Counted from the stretch's first letter, positions 9,991 through 17,163 are shown. The stretch: 25,349 bases of DNA from Thermodesulfobacteriota bacterium (GCA_039028315.1 JBCCIH010000004.1:1-25349), one strand, 5' to 3'. Made by a program: numbers and translations. The notes: a model not told the origin generated them from the sequence alone.

Positions 9991-10066
9991 TCCGGAGTAG
10001 CTCAGCTGGCAGAGCGGGTGACTGTTAATCACTAGGTCGGGGGTTCGAATCCCTCCTCCGGAGCCA
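9991..10066 (+). tRNA. tRNA-Asn (anticodon GTT)
   Basis: Complete cloverleaf. The acceptor stem is TCCGGAG/CTCCGGA, D stem GCTC/GAGC, anticodon loop CTGTTAA with GTT at 10024-10026, T loop TTCGAAT, discriminator G, and the CCA end is encoded (10064-10066). The T and anticodon stems each have five pairs with one G-U. AAC/AAU codons are read, hence asparagine. Confidence 0.97.
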
Positions 10067-10119
10067 ATCTTATTGATATTTATTCATCTAAGTAATCTCT
10101 TGGAAATCATAATATAAAA

Positions 10120-10158
10120 AAACCGCTCAGCTAACTTTCTAAGTTAACCGAACGGTTT
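10120..10158 (-). terminator. Strong intrinsic terminator of the small acidic exported protein gene
   Basis: Read on the minus strand as RNA, this forms an uninterrupted 18-bp helix (a few G-U pairs) with the three-base loop AGA, followed by seven U and then UAUAUU. On the plus strand the G-U pairs become A-C mismatches, so the structure is built for minus-strand transcripts arriving from 10218. It may also stop read-through in the plus direction weakly. Confidence 0.85.
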
Positions 10159-10174
10159 CATATAACTTTTTTCT

Positions 10175-10201
10175 TATAACTTACACTAGAGTTAAGTTAT
10201 A
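10175..10201. repeat. Second inverted repeat in the same 3' untranslated region
   Basis: TATAACTTA and TAAGTTATA, a perfect 9-bp stem around a nine-base loop, lying between the stop codon at 10218 and the terminator. It shares the TAACTT/AAGTTA core with the terminator stem. It could protect the mRNA 3' end or form an alternative fold with the terminator. Confidence 0.6.
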
Positions 10202-10217
10202 TAATCTGAAATAACAC

Positions 10218-10451
10218 TTATTTAGCTTCGGTCTGTTCACGCTCTTTAGCCATTTCTGCTTCTCTGCTATTTTCACCTGCTTCAGCGCCTTCTTCTGTTT
10301 TTTCTTCTGCACCTTCCGTGGCCTCAGAAGTTGCTTCATCTGCTGCAGCAACTAACTGTTTTACATCGCCGTCAATTGCTGATCCAACAAAAGAAAAACC
10401 GAATACACCTAATGTTATAACTAAAAACAATACAAGTTTTGTGTACTTCAT
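10218..10451 (-). CDS. Small acidic exported protein of unknown function
   Basis: 77 residues. An N-terminal signal peptide (Lys at 3 and 5, then a hydrophobic stretch LVLFLVITLGVFGFSFVG, probable cleavage near Ala25) is followed by about 52 residues of low-complexity acidic sequence: 14 Glu and 3 Asp against 4 Lys and 2 Arg, in runs such as EATSEATEGAEEKTEE. No cysteines. The AGGAGGG ribosome binding site, seven bases before the ATG, is among the best in the window, and the gene has its own promoter, a Fur-like operator and an 18-bp terminator, so it is a real, probably highly expressed gene. I recognise no family. A disordered periplasmic protein that buffers cations or metal is possible but only inferred. 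Confidence 0.85.
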   Translation of the reverse strand: MKYTKLVLFLVITLGVFGFSFVGSAIDGDVKQLVAAADEATSEATEGAEEKTEEGAEAGENSREAEMAKEREQTEAK

Positions 10452-10492
10452 AAATACCCTCCTGTAAATGATATAATTTAGCTACCGATACC

Positions 10493-10521
10493 AATCTAAC
10501 ATAGTTGATAATGAATATCAA
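10493..10521 (-). promoter_or_regulatory. Promoter of the small acidic protein gene
   Basis: On the minus strand, TTGATA (5 of 6), a 17-base spacer and TAGATT (4 of 6). The -35 lies inside the Fur-like palindrome, which is a repressing arrangement. Confidence 0.6.
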
Positions 10522-10523
10522 TA
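10505..10523. promoter_or_regulatory. Fur box (near-consensus), upstream of the small acidic protein gene
   Basis: The core TGATAAT-G-AATATCA is a 7-1-7 inverted repeat with one mismatched position. It differs by one base from the perfect Fur box before the porin at 14214. It covers the -35 of the minus-strand promoter and lies about 80 bases before the plus-strand -10 at 10604, so it most likely controls the minus-strand gene. Confidence 0.7.
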
Positions 10524-10603
10524 AGATATTTAGTTTATTGCTAACATTACCTTTTTTTCGCTTAGTTATTGTTTTCCAACGACTATTGCATAGGATGCTG
10601 AGC

Positions 10604-10609
10604 TATAAT
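10604..10609 (+). promoter_or_regulatory. Candidate -10 box for the 10693 gene
   Basis: Perfect TATAAT about 85 bases before the ATG at 10693. No convincing -35 is found at 16-18 bases, so this is a weak call on a single hexamer. Confidence 0.35.
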
Positions 10610-10692
10610 ATATTTAAATCTATCAAAGAATATTAATATGATCTGAATATTGTTCATATAAAAAAAGTTTGTTATCTAAGAGCATTTCAAAT

Positions 10693-11262
10693 ATGCCAAA
10701 ACAAAATCTGCAAATATATATATTAAAGTACATCACTCCTGTGCTCCTGATCGCTGTTGCATTGACTCACATATACTATGCTAAATCTGCAGATCTTACT
10801 CCCTGGAAAGGCGGCGGTTTTGGTATGTTTTGTACCGTTGACTCTAAGCAGGCAAGGTACTTCCGTTTGTATTTAATAGATGAAAAGGGGGATAAGATAC
10901 CTGTCCAAATACCATCTAAATTCAAAAATGAAGTATCCAAATTAAAAGCTATACCAACTCAAAGTGGTCTTGAAAAACTGACCAATCAGATCTCGGAGCT
11001 TACATGGATAGATACTAGTTATAAAGAAGACAAACTCTATGATATTGCCGGTATTGAGCCTAATGCTAAAAACTCAATCAAAAATAACGATGAGGATATT
11101 ACTGTAAGATCCCTTAGTAAATTTGATCCACCACCTTTGCCACAAGAAATAGTTGCTGTTAAGGGTATAGAGATTGAGTTTTGGCGCTACAAATTTGATA
11201 AAGAAAACAATACTATCTCCGCTAGAAAAGAATATAGCCTAAACAAGGCAAGAACTAATTGA
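10693..11262 (+). CDS. Membrane-anchored protein of unknown function
   Basis: 189 residues from the ATG at 10693. A TTG at 10669 would add eight residues but has no ribosome binding site, whereas TAAGAG precedes the ATG. One N-terminal membrane helix (ITPVLLIAVALTHIYYA) is followed by a soluble, mostly charged domain. Its most conspicuous motif is LTPWKGGGFGMFCTVDS right after the helix, then RYFRLYLIDEKGDKIPV. I recall membrane proteins with a similar Trp/Gly-rich MF(S/C) motif encoded before HTTM-like membrane proteins; here too a multi-pass protein gene follows after 20 bases. No catalytic residues recognised. Real by length, codon use and linkage; function unknown. Confidence 0.8.
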   Translation: MPKQNLQIYILKYITPVLLIAVALTHIYYAKSADLTPWKGGGFGMFCTVDSKQARYFRLYLIDEKGDKIPVQIPSKFKNEVSKLKAIPTQSGLEKLTNQISELTWIDTSYKEDKLYDIAGIEPNAKNSIKNNDEDITVRSLSKFDPPPLPQEIVAVKGIEIEFWRYKFDKENNTISARKEYSLNKARTN

Positions 11263-11282
11263 ACTAATCTGCAATTATAATC

Positions 11283-12182
11283 ATGATTAAACAAAAATTT
11301 TATGGATTACTTGATGCGATAAATAGTATAGACAGACTCGAGCTAGTTACGGTCTTAACTTTATTTCTAATACTGCTTCACTCACACAGCAAGTGGTACA
11401 TAGAATCTCCAATCATAGTTCTAAGCATATTAGGTCTAATCTTTTCCCGTATAAGAAAAAATGATATCTATTGGTTTTTGATGGCTGCTCTTTTAGTGTC
11501 GGTAAACTACTTCCACTGGTATGAAATGGATAATCACAAGTACCTTTTGAGTTATTGGTCTATTGTAATGTTTTGTATATACCTTGCTCCTGCAGAGTAT
11601 AGAAATTCAATTTTAAATTTTAATGCTAGAGCTTTGATAGCATTGGTTTTCATATTTGCTACAGTTTGGAAGATTCTCTCTCTGGACTATCTCGATAATA
11701 CTTTTTTTGAATTCACATTGCTTACAGACCACAGATTCGAATATTTCACAACATGGCTCTCTGATATTGGCATACACACACTAGAGATGAATAGAGATCT
11801 GGAAAATCTTCTGGTGCGTGGCTATTTAGACAACATTGTAATTAACGATGTAGAGCTTCTTAGCACCGAAGGTGTTGTAAAACTAGCTTGGTTCATAACA
11901 CTCTGGACAGTGATATATGAAGCGATGCTGGCCTTGGTTTTTCTTCTCCCCAACTACCGAATAATAGAAATATTGAGGAACGTAATGCTATTAATTTTCG
12001 GAGCGTCAACCTATTTGATAGCGCCAGTTATTGGATTTGGATGGTTGCTTATGATTATGGGATTAGCACAGGCACCTGCCAAATCGAGATATTTCCCATT
12101 TTTATATTTGATAGTTTTTATACTCATTGAATTTTTTACTATGCCTTATGGCGAAATCATTAATGTCATTTTTGGTCGTTAA
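11283..12182 (+). CDS. Multi-pass integral membrane protein, possibly HTTM-like
   Basis: 299 residues with about eight hydrophobic helices, for example LVTVLTLFLILLHSH, YWFLMAALLVSVNYFHWY, ALIALVFIFATVWKIL and FLYLIVFILIEFF. A polar loop of roughly 60 residues (about 140-205) separates the fourth and fifth helices. Histidines and tryptophans sit at helix ends (LLHSHSKWY, NYFHWYEMDNHKYL). The general plan, and a single-helix partner gene 20 bases upstream, resemble proteins carrying the HTTM domain related to vitamin-K-dependent carboxylase, but I see no diagnostic catalytic motif, so this stays tentative. It converges on the SCO1 gene with seven bases between stops. Confidence 0.75.
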   Translation: MIKQKFYGLLDAINSIDRLELVTVLTLFLILLHSHSKWYIESPIIVLSILGLIFSRIRKNDIYWFLMAALLVSVNYFHWYEMDNHKYLLSYWSIVMFCIYLAPAEYRNSILNFNARALIALVFIFATVWKILSLDYLDNTFFEFTLLTDHRFEYFTTWLSDIGIHTLEMNRDLENLLVRGYLDNIVINDVELLSTEGVVKLAWFITLWTVIYEAMLALVFLLPNYRIIEILRNVMLLIFGASTYLIAPVIGFGWLLMIMGLAQAPAKSRYFPFLYLIVFILIEFFTMPYGEIINVIFGR

Positions 12183-12189
12183 GTTTAGT

Positions 12190-12813
12190 CTATCGTAACA
12201 ATTTCTGAATATCCTTAGCCATTTCCTGGGAGTTCTGTATATGGTGAGGGTAGGTGATGTATAGCCTTCCACTTTGATCTATAAGATGAATAGTATTTGT
12301 GTGTGTCATGAGATAGCGGTCCCACGGGTCATCTCTACCAAGTCCATAAACCTCTGGATGTTTTACAATCGTTACAGAATAATCATCAGCAACATCACTA
12401 ATTTCTTCTGGGCTGCCGGTAAGCCCAATAAAATCTTTGTGAAAATATGGCACATAGCTACTTAGCTTCTCAGGTGTATCTCTTGTTGGATCAACACTTA
12501 TATACAGAACCTGAACTTGCTTTGAATCCTCACCAATTAAATCCATAACTTCTTTTAGGTTTGCTAGTGTAATCGGACATATATCAGGACAATTTGTATA
12601 ACCCCAGGCAATTAGTACAATTTTATCTTGGAATTGATCGAGTCTTACTTTTTGTCCAGAGTGTCCCGTAAGAGTAAAGCGGGGAGCTTGATGATTATAG
12701 AGCTTTCCATGGAAAGAATTTCTATTTTTAAAATCAATATAAAGAAATAGAACGATCCCCCATGATAAAAACAACAATATTAATATTGCCACGATGATTC
12801 TTCTATTGCTCAT
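12190..12813 (-). CDS. SCO1/SenC-family copper chaperone
   Basis: Thioredoxin-fold protein that delivers copper to the CuA or CuB centre of haem-copper oxidases, or acts as a thiol reductant. 207 residues with an N-terminal membrane anchor (IIVAILILLFLSWGIVLFLY) and a periplasmic domain. The copper ligands are seen: Cys75 and Cys79 in GYTNCPDICP, and His171 in RYLMTHTNTIHLID. VDPTRDTPE is also typical. It follows the P19-like gene on the same strand after 128 bases. A cbb3 oxidase cluster lies 10 kb away, and cbb3 also needs copper delivery, though no CuA oxidase is visible here. Confidence 0.93.
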   Translation of the reverse strand: MSNRRIIVAILILLFLSWGIVLFLYIDFKNRNSFHGKLYNHQAPRFTLTGHSGQKVRLDQFQDKIVLIAWGYTNCPDICPITLANLKEVMDLIGEDSKQVQVLYISVDPTRDTPEKLSSYVPYFHKDFIGLTGSPEEISDVADDYSVTIVKHPEVYGLGRDDPWDRYLMTHTNTIHLIDQSGRLYITYPHHIQNSQEMAKDIQKLLR

Positions 12814-12941
12814 ATAGACCCGCCGATTTATGTAAAATTATAATAAAAAACTTTAAGCAGGGAAGACGTAGCAATTAAATTGCGGGGATTAGTCCAGAAA
12901 ATTCTGCACTGTTATTAAATAATCTGAACAGATGTGAGTTG
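12814..12941. other. Intergenic spacer with a short palindrome
   Basis: Between the P19-like gene and the SCO1 gene. It contains the palindrome GCAATTAAATTGC (12871-12883) and a TTTTTTATTATAATTTT stretch on the minus strand. No convincing promoter or terminator found; it might hold an internal promoter for the SCO1 gene. Confidence 0.3.
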
Positions 12942-13490
12942 TTATCTTCGAGTAGCGTTCGCAATTTCCTCAAAATCAACGTCTTTATACTCAAATACCG
13001 CACTTTTCATCAGAGCATTCCCATAACTATCTACCCAATCCTTATGCAAAGCTAGATCAGTGTCTGACGGTGGGGTAACAGTAAATACTACAGTGTATAA
13101 ATCATCAACCGGTCCTGGTAGCGAAATATTTCTCGCATAGTGAAAATTATCTACCAGATTTATATGAGGAGTTAAATCAACAAACGTGCTAAGGCTTGTT
13201 TTTTGATTTGTTACCTTGGCAGTTATATATAGATATGGAACAAACCCTCCTTGTGGTGTCCCCTTGGGAATATCCTTTGTATCCCAATTCACACGAGCCT
13301 CAATATGCACATGTGTTTCTTTTTCCGGTAGGTGTAGTGTTGCCGGTTTAACTTGGTCTTTAACAGCGCCTTCAAATATAAAGACAATACCGGGCTTTAC
13401 ACGCTCTTCCCCTATAATCAATTCAGCTGCATAAGCTTGGATATTAAACGAAGTTACTAAAAGAAAAATGAAAAATATTTTCTTCAACAT
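12942..13490 (-). CDS. P19-like periplasmic iron/copper-binding protein (Tpd/FtrA family)
   Basis: 182 residues from the ATG at 13490, preceded by GGGAG at eight bases; an upstream in-frame TTG at 13517 has no such support. Signal peptide 1 to about 21 (IFFIFLLVTSFNIQAYAA). The mature part matches the plan of Campylobacter P19 and its relatives, periplasmic dimers that bind copper and iron and serve high-affinity iron uptake: HIE at residues 62-64, GFVPYLYITAKVTNQKT in the middle, HYARNI with His117, TVTPPS, and His149. In P19 the copper ligands are three His, a Glu in HxE and a Met; the Met position here appears to be Ile or His. P19 usually sits beside an FTR1-type permease, which is absent here. 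Its neighbours are an azurin-like protein and a SCO1 protein. Confidence 0.8.
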   Translation of the reverse strand: MLKKIFFIFLLVTSFNIQAYAAELIIGEERVKPGIVFIFEGAVKDQVKPATLHLPEKETHVHIEARVNWDTKDIPKGTPQGGFVPYLYITAKVTNQKTSLSTFVDLTPHINLVDNFHYARNISLPGPVDDLYTVVFTVTPPSDTDLALHKDWVDSYGNALMKSAVFEYKDVDFEEIANATRR

Positions 13491-13547
13491 TATATGCTCC
13501 CTATTTATTGTGCTCAAAATATATTTATTAGCTTACAATTATTATAT

Positions 13548-14042
13548 CTATTGAATAATGAGTTTCCCTTTCATTCCAGCTGCAAAGTGACCTGGGAAAG
13601 TGCAAATGTAGATATACTCACCAGGTGCGCTTGGAGTCTTAAAGGTCACGGATTTATTATCCCCGCCTCCAACTTGTCCTGTGTTAGCTATGAGCTGATC
13701 ATTCATATCTTCAGGGACGACTCCTTGAGGAGAAGCTGCTAGAACGGCATCGTTGAAAGTTTTTGGATCTGTGCTTTGTTTCAAAAGAACAAAGTTGTGG
13801 GACATAACCTGTGCGGGAAGTTTAGAGTCATTAACAAGTTTTACAGTAATCTCTTCACCGGGTTTTGCTGTGATTTCAGTTACGGAAAACTGAAAATTAT
13901 CCAGACCTTTTACCTCAACTACTTTTGGCTCTGCTTTAGTCTCATATATACCTATTGTCTGTGATAAGATAAGAGACCCTGTGGCCAATATAGAAATTAC
14001 TAACAGTAGTTTAATCTCTCTAAATGCTCTGTAATCCAACAT
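13548..14042 (-). CDS. Azurin-like blue copper protein, membrane-anchored or exported
   Basis: Cupredoxin electron carrier. The start is the ATG at 14042, eight bases after GGAGG; the open frame runs on to 14075 without support. 164 residues: a hydrophobic N-terminal segment LLLVISILATGSLILS (signal anchor or signal peptide, no lipobox) and an azurin fold. The type 1 copper ligands are His82 (VMSHNFVLL), Cys147, His152 and Met157 in the C-terminal CTFPGHFAAGMKG, the azurin/auracyanin pattern. Partner unknown; it could feed electrons to the cbb3 oxidase or take them from the multicopper oxidase's substrate pathway. The P19-like gene follows after 57 bases. Confidence 0.93.
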   Translation of the reverse strand: MLDYRAFREIKLLLVISILATGSLILSQTIGIYETKAEPKVVEVKGLDNFQFSVTEITAKPGEEITVKLVNDSKLPAQVMSHNFVLLKQSTDPKTFNDAVLAASPQGVVPEDMNDQLIANTGQVGGGDNKSVTFKTPSAPGEYIYICTFPGHFAAGMKGKLIIQ

Positions 14043-14084
14043 GTTACTACCTCCAGTGATTTTATTTATAGACAAAGCGTATCC

Positions 14085-14112
14085 AGAATATCTATAATAG
14101 ACATTTTGTCAA
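14085..14112 (-). promoter_or_regulatory. Sigma-70 promoter of the cupredoxin gene
   Basis: Minus strand: perfect TTGACA, a 16-base spacer and TATTCT (4 of 6), about 43 bases before the ATG. No Fur-like palindrome overlaps it. Confidence 0.65.
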
Positions 14113-14193
14113 GAATTCAGAATGGTTAAATAAATAATTTAGAATTAGTCTTAAGGATAAAACCAGATCTTCTACGCTAAATAAAGTTGGCAT

Positions 14194-14222
14194 TTGAGGT
14201 TATTTATAGTAATATTGATAAT
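14194..14222 (+). promoter_or_regulatory. Promoter of the porin operon
   Basis: TTGAGG (4 of 6), 17 bases, GATAAT (5 of 6). The -10 lies within the Fur palindrome, so a bound repressor would block it. A second plus-strand candidate, TAGACA-18-TATAAT at 14069-14098, lies 120 bases further upstream and would not be blocked directly. Confidence 0.65.
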
Positions 14223-14232
14223 GATTATCAAT
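14214..14232. promoter_or_regulatory. Perfect Fur box before the porin operon
   Basis: ATTGATAATGATTATCAAT is a perfect 9-1-9 palindrome and contains the classical 7-1-7 Fur core TGATAATGATTATCA. It covers the -10 of the porin promoter, the standard layout for iron-dependent repression. Other Fur-family members (Zur, Mur) prefer different sequences, so iron is the most likely signal. Confidence 0.85.
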
Positions 14233-14236
14233 TAAA

Positions 14237-14244
14237 GGGGGGGG
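14237..14244 (+). repeat. Run of eight G within the porin ribosome binding site
   Basis: A G8 homopolymer flows into GGGGAG ahead of the porin ATG, 12 bases after its last G. It supplies the Shine-Dalgarno sequence and lies just after the Fur box. Runs of this kind can change length by slippage. Confidence 0.75.
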
Positions 14245-14256
14245 AGATCTAGAGCG

Positions 14257-15549
14257 ATGGCTAGATACAAGATAGTACTGTTTCCAATAATGGTATTTCT
14301 GCTAATAATGCCTATAGAATCTTTGAGTCAGGAAATTCAGGCTGACAATTACAATATAGAAAGAAAGAGATATAATCAGGATTTGTATCCTGATGAGAAA
14401 TATGAAAAAGAAAACTATCTAACAGGAGACTGGGGAGGGTTTAGAGCGCAGCTTGTAGAGCTGGGTATTACACCTACAGCCAATTATTATATGACAGTAC
14501 TTGGTAATCCAATTGGCGGTGAAAGAAAGAGTGTACAGTATGCCGGACTGCTTAATGCATATTTACAGTTTGATCTAGAAAAACTTCTTAACATACCCAG
14601 AACAACCTTTATTGCTTCAGGGTCTTGGGCATCGGGCCGTAGTCTAAGTAACAAGGATATCGGTAACGTCTTTACTGTGTCAGAGGTGTTTAATGGAAGA
14701 ACTGTAAGATTATATCAATTGATACTAGATATTGAATTTGTTGAAAATATTTTTGAGGTGGCATTTGGAAGAATGGGAATAGGCGATGAATTCGCAGCAG
14801 AGGATATTTTTGGTAACTATGTAAGTGGAGCTTTTAATGGAAACCCGATAACTATCACTATTAACGAACCTGCATTTTTCTCAGATCCAGTCGCGCAGTG
14901 GGGCTCTCGTATTATCTTAACTCCTGTTGAGCCCATTCAGATTAAAGCGGGTGTATATAACTCAAACCCTAGAGTCGGTAATGACAACAATAACGGTTTT
15001 AACTTCACATTCAAAGAAGGAGCGCTCTTAATTTCAGAAGCCGCTTATCTTCTGAATCAGCAACAAAACTCTAAAGGACTTCCTGGAAAATATACATTTG
15101 GAGCTTATTATGATACTGCATCATTTGATCAACTTGCTGATGCTACTAGAAGTGAAGATGGAAACTATGGTTTTTACTGGACTCTTCAGCAGATGGTTTA
15201 CAGTGAGGATTCCAAGGATGGCCAGGGTCTTACGCCTTGGATTAATTTTGTTGTTTCTCCAGATGAATCAATTAACACCTTTCCGTTTTTTATGATGGGC
15301 GGCCTAGTATATCAGGGACCATTTAAAAGTAGAAACGATGATGTAGCTGCGTTTGGATTTGCTTATGGAACCTTTAGTGATGATTTGCCGGGTCAGGACT
15401 ATGAGGCGATGCTTGAGCTTACCTACATGATACAAGCTACGCCTTGGCTGCAAATTCAGCCAGATGCGCAGTGGATATTCAATCCCTCTGGAACTGATGA
15501 TATAGACGATGCTTTAGTTTTAGGTTTCCAAATGCTCTTAACTCTCTAA
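14257..15549 (+). CDS. OprB-type outer-membrane porin
   Basis: 430 residues. Signal peptide (MARYKIVLF, then IMVFLLIMPIESLS), a charged Tyr/Lys-rich linker, and the OprB family entry motif LTGDWGGFRAQLVELGITPTANY at about residues 50-72 (quoted only to show order). Then come alternating amphipathic strands with aromatic girdles (TFGAYYDTASF, YGFYWTLQQMVYS, PWLQIQPDAQWIFNPSG). Several acidic loops (DDVAAF, SDDLPGQDYEA, GTDDIDDA). It ends in MLLTL rather than the common terminal Phe. OprB proteins pass sugars in Pseudomonas, but related cyanobacterial porins have been linked to inorganic iron entry. The perfect Fur box favours an iron role here; this is inference. Confidence 0.88.
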   Translation: MARYKIVLFPIMVFLLIMPIESLSQEIQADNYNIERKRYNQDLYPDEKYEKENYLTGDWGGFRAQLVELGITPTANYYMTVLGNPIGGERKSVQYAGLLNAYLQFDLEKLLNIPRTTFIASGSWASGRSLSNKDIGNVFTVSEVFNGRTVRLYQLILDIEFVENIFEVAFGRMGIGDEFAAEDIFGNYVSGAFNGNPITITINEPAFFSDPVAQWGSRIILTPVEPIQIKAGVYNSNPRVGNDNNNGFNFTFKEGALLISEAAYLLNQQQNSKGLPGKYTFGAYYDTASFDQLADATRSEDGNYGFYWTLQQMVYSEDSKDGQGLTPWINFVVSPDESINTFPFFMMGGLVYQGPFKSRNDDVAAFGFAYGTFSDDLPGQDYEAMLELTYMIQATPWLQIQPDAQWIFNPSGTDDIDDALVLGFQMLLTL

Positions 15550-15587
15550 ATGTTGAAAATTTAAAATTAATATAAGGAGACAACTAA

Positions 15588-17150
15588 ATGTATACAATTT
15601 CCAAATCCAAATTGTTCATATCTTTTTTTCTAGCATCATTAGTTTTTATTATATCGACCTCTACAGCAAAGACTGAAGTATTTGAAGTTTCTAATGCTGG
15701 CAAATTAAGAAAGGCTCTTGAAGTATCGCAGTCAAACGGTGAAATAGACAATATAATACTCGCCGCTGGTAATTATAATACTGGCGGAAATCCTTTTACA
15801 TATAGTGCTGTACCTTCCGAGAACTTTGGTCTTAACATGAGCGGTGCGGGCATCGATTCTACTAAATTAAGTGGATCTGATAAATCTGCAGTTTTAGTTA
15901 TTGATACAACAGCTGTTGTTAATGATTCTGGTGTTTATGTCAGTATCGACGATCTAAGCATCAAAGAAGGAAGCTCTGCTAAAAACTCTGATCTAGCAGG
16001 CGGGCTTACACTTCTAAGCAACAATGGAAACATAGGTATTGATGACTGCTCATTTGATAGTAATACTGGCGATAGTGGAGGAGCATATGTTGAAACGAAG
16101 GGACAGATCTCATTAACCAAAAGCCAATTTACTAATAACAAATCGTTAACCAAAGACGGTGGCGGAGCATCTTTAACTGGTAAATTTGTATTAATTACAG
16201 ATTGCGAGTTTGACTCAAATTCAACAGTATCTAGTAACTCAAGAGGTGGAGGTCTGAGCGCAAATGCTGTTGAAACAACCCTAGGTGAAAGTCCCGCATA
16301 TGGAACCATAATCTTAAATGGCAATAGCTTCCAGAATAATAAGAGCGAGGGACATGCAGGTGCAAGTCTAAGCGCCAAATTTGGAGTTGAGCTTCAGGGT
16401 AACAGTTTTATTAATAATACAGCAGGTAAAAGCGGGGCGGCTGGAGTTTATGTTGAGACAAAGAATACTGACCCTGGTGAAGCTCCTGATTATCCAAACA
16501 AAATTTTAACTAGGTTCTACAGTAATCTATTCAATGGCAATATGAGCGAGGGAGGACCTTCAGGCGGTGCTCAAATAGTCTCTGGTCAGGATGTTATTGG
16601 GGTTAATAACATCTTTGTCGGCAACAAAGCCTCATCTTCTGCAGGAGCTTATCTGCGATCACAAGGAGTAACATTTAGTAATAATACGATTACTCTTAAC
16701 TCCGCATCAGGGTCAGAAGACTCTAATGGAGGGGGTATTTCATTTATCATTGCAAAAGAATCTACTGCCGATATATATAACAATATAGTTTTCAATAATT
16801 CTGCATCTGGTAACGGAGGGGATATTTATATTAATGATGACCTGGAATCAAATAATAAAGGCGCAGTTGTTAACTTAGTTGCGAATGATTTCAAGAATAT
16901 TTACAGCATCTGCAAACAAACCCCTTCATGTGTCTCAAATATTAAAGAAAAAGATAATATTGATAAAGATCCACTTTTCGTAAATGCAAATTCCCGGAAC
17001 CTGAATTTGAGTAAAGGTTCACCTGCTATACAAACTGGAAGCCCAGATGCTCCAGAGCTGCCCAGCTCGGATTTTGCTGGAAACCCAGTGGATGATGATA
17101 AACCCGACATGGGAGCACTTCAATTTGTAAATGGAAATAGTGAAAATTAG
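15588..17150 (+). CDS. Secreted right-handed parallel beta-helix protein, choice-of-anchor Q type
   Basis: 520 residues, preceded by AAGGAG at a good distance, 38 bases after the porin stop, so cotranscribed. Signal peptide KLFISFFLASLVFIISTSTA. The body is a run of beta-helix coils with Asn ladders and small residues (DDCSFDSNTGDSGGAYVE, NNKSLTKDGGGASL, NGNSFQNNKSEGHAGASL). The C-terminus has the pattern DKDPLFVN, LNLSKGSPAIQTGSP, DFAGNPVDDDKPDMGALQF, which is the choice-of-anchor Q domain of polymorphic-outer-membrane-like and adhesin-like proteins. No lyase catalytic residues stand out. Probably surface-attached or released; its ligand is unknown. Confidence 0.85.
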   Translation: MYTISKSKLFISFFLASLVFIISTSTAKTEVFEVSNAGKLRKALEVSQSNGEIDNIILAAGNYNTGGNPFTYSAVPSENFGLNMSGAGIDSTKLSGSDKSAVLVIDTTAVVNDSGVYVSIDDLSIKEGSSAKNSDLAGGLTLLSNNGNIGIDDCSFDSNTGDSGGAYVETKGQISLTKSQFTNNKSLTKDGGGASLTGKFVLITDCEFDSNSTVSSNSRGGGLSANAVETTLGESPAYGTIILNGNSFQNNKSEGHAGASLSAKFGVELQGNSFINNTAGKSGAAGVYVETKNTDPGEAPDYPNKILTRFYSNLFNGNMSEGGPSGGAQIVSGQDVIGVNNIFVGNKASSSAGAYLRSQGVTFSNNTITLNSASGSEDSNGGGISFIIAKESTADIYNNIVFNNSASGNGGDIYINDDLESNNKGAVVNLVANDFKNIYSICKQTPSCVSNIKEKDNIDKDPLFVNANSRNLNLSKGSPAIQTGSPDAPELPSSDFAGNPVDDDKPDMGALQFVNGNSEN

Positions 17151-17163
17151 GCAAGATGTAGTT

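Noticed and set aside
12870..12904. Possible sigma-54 promoter before the SCO1 gene (TGG-N10-GC on the minus strand)
   Set aside because: Only the GG and GC dinucleotides fit; the bases around them do not match the consensus.
12850..12941. Possible cobalamin-like riboswitch (GGGAA and ACTGTTA segments on the plus strand)
   Set aside because: The B12-box elements are not in the right order or spacing, and the plus-strand direction leads into the 3' end of a minus-strand gene.
15935..16378. 147-residue minus-strand frame
   Set aside because: Antisense shadow of the repetitive beta-helix gene; low-complexity Pro/Leu/Ser sequence.
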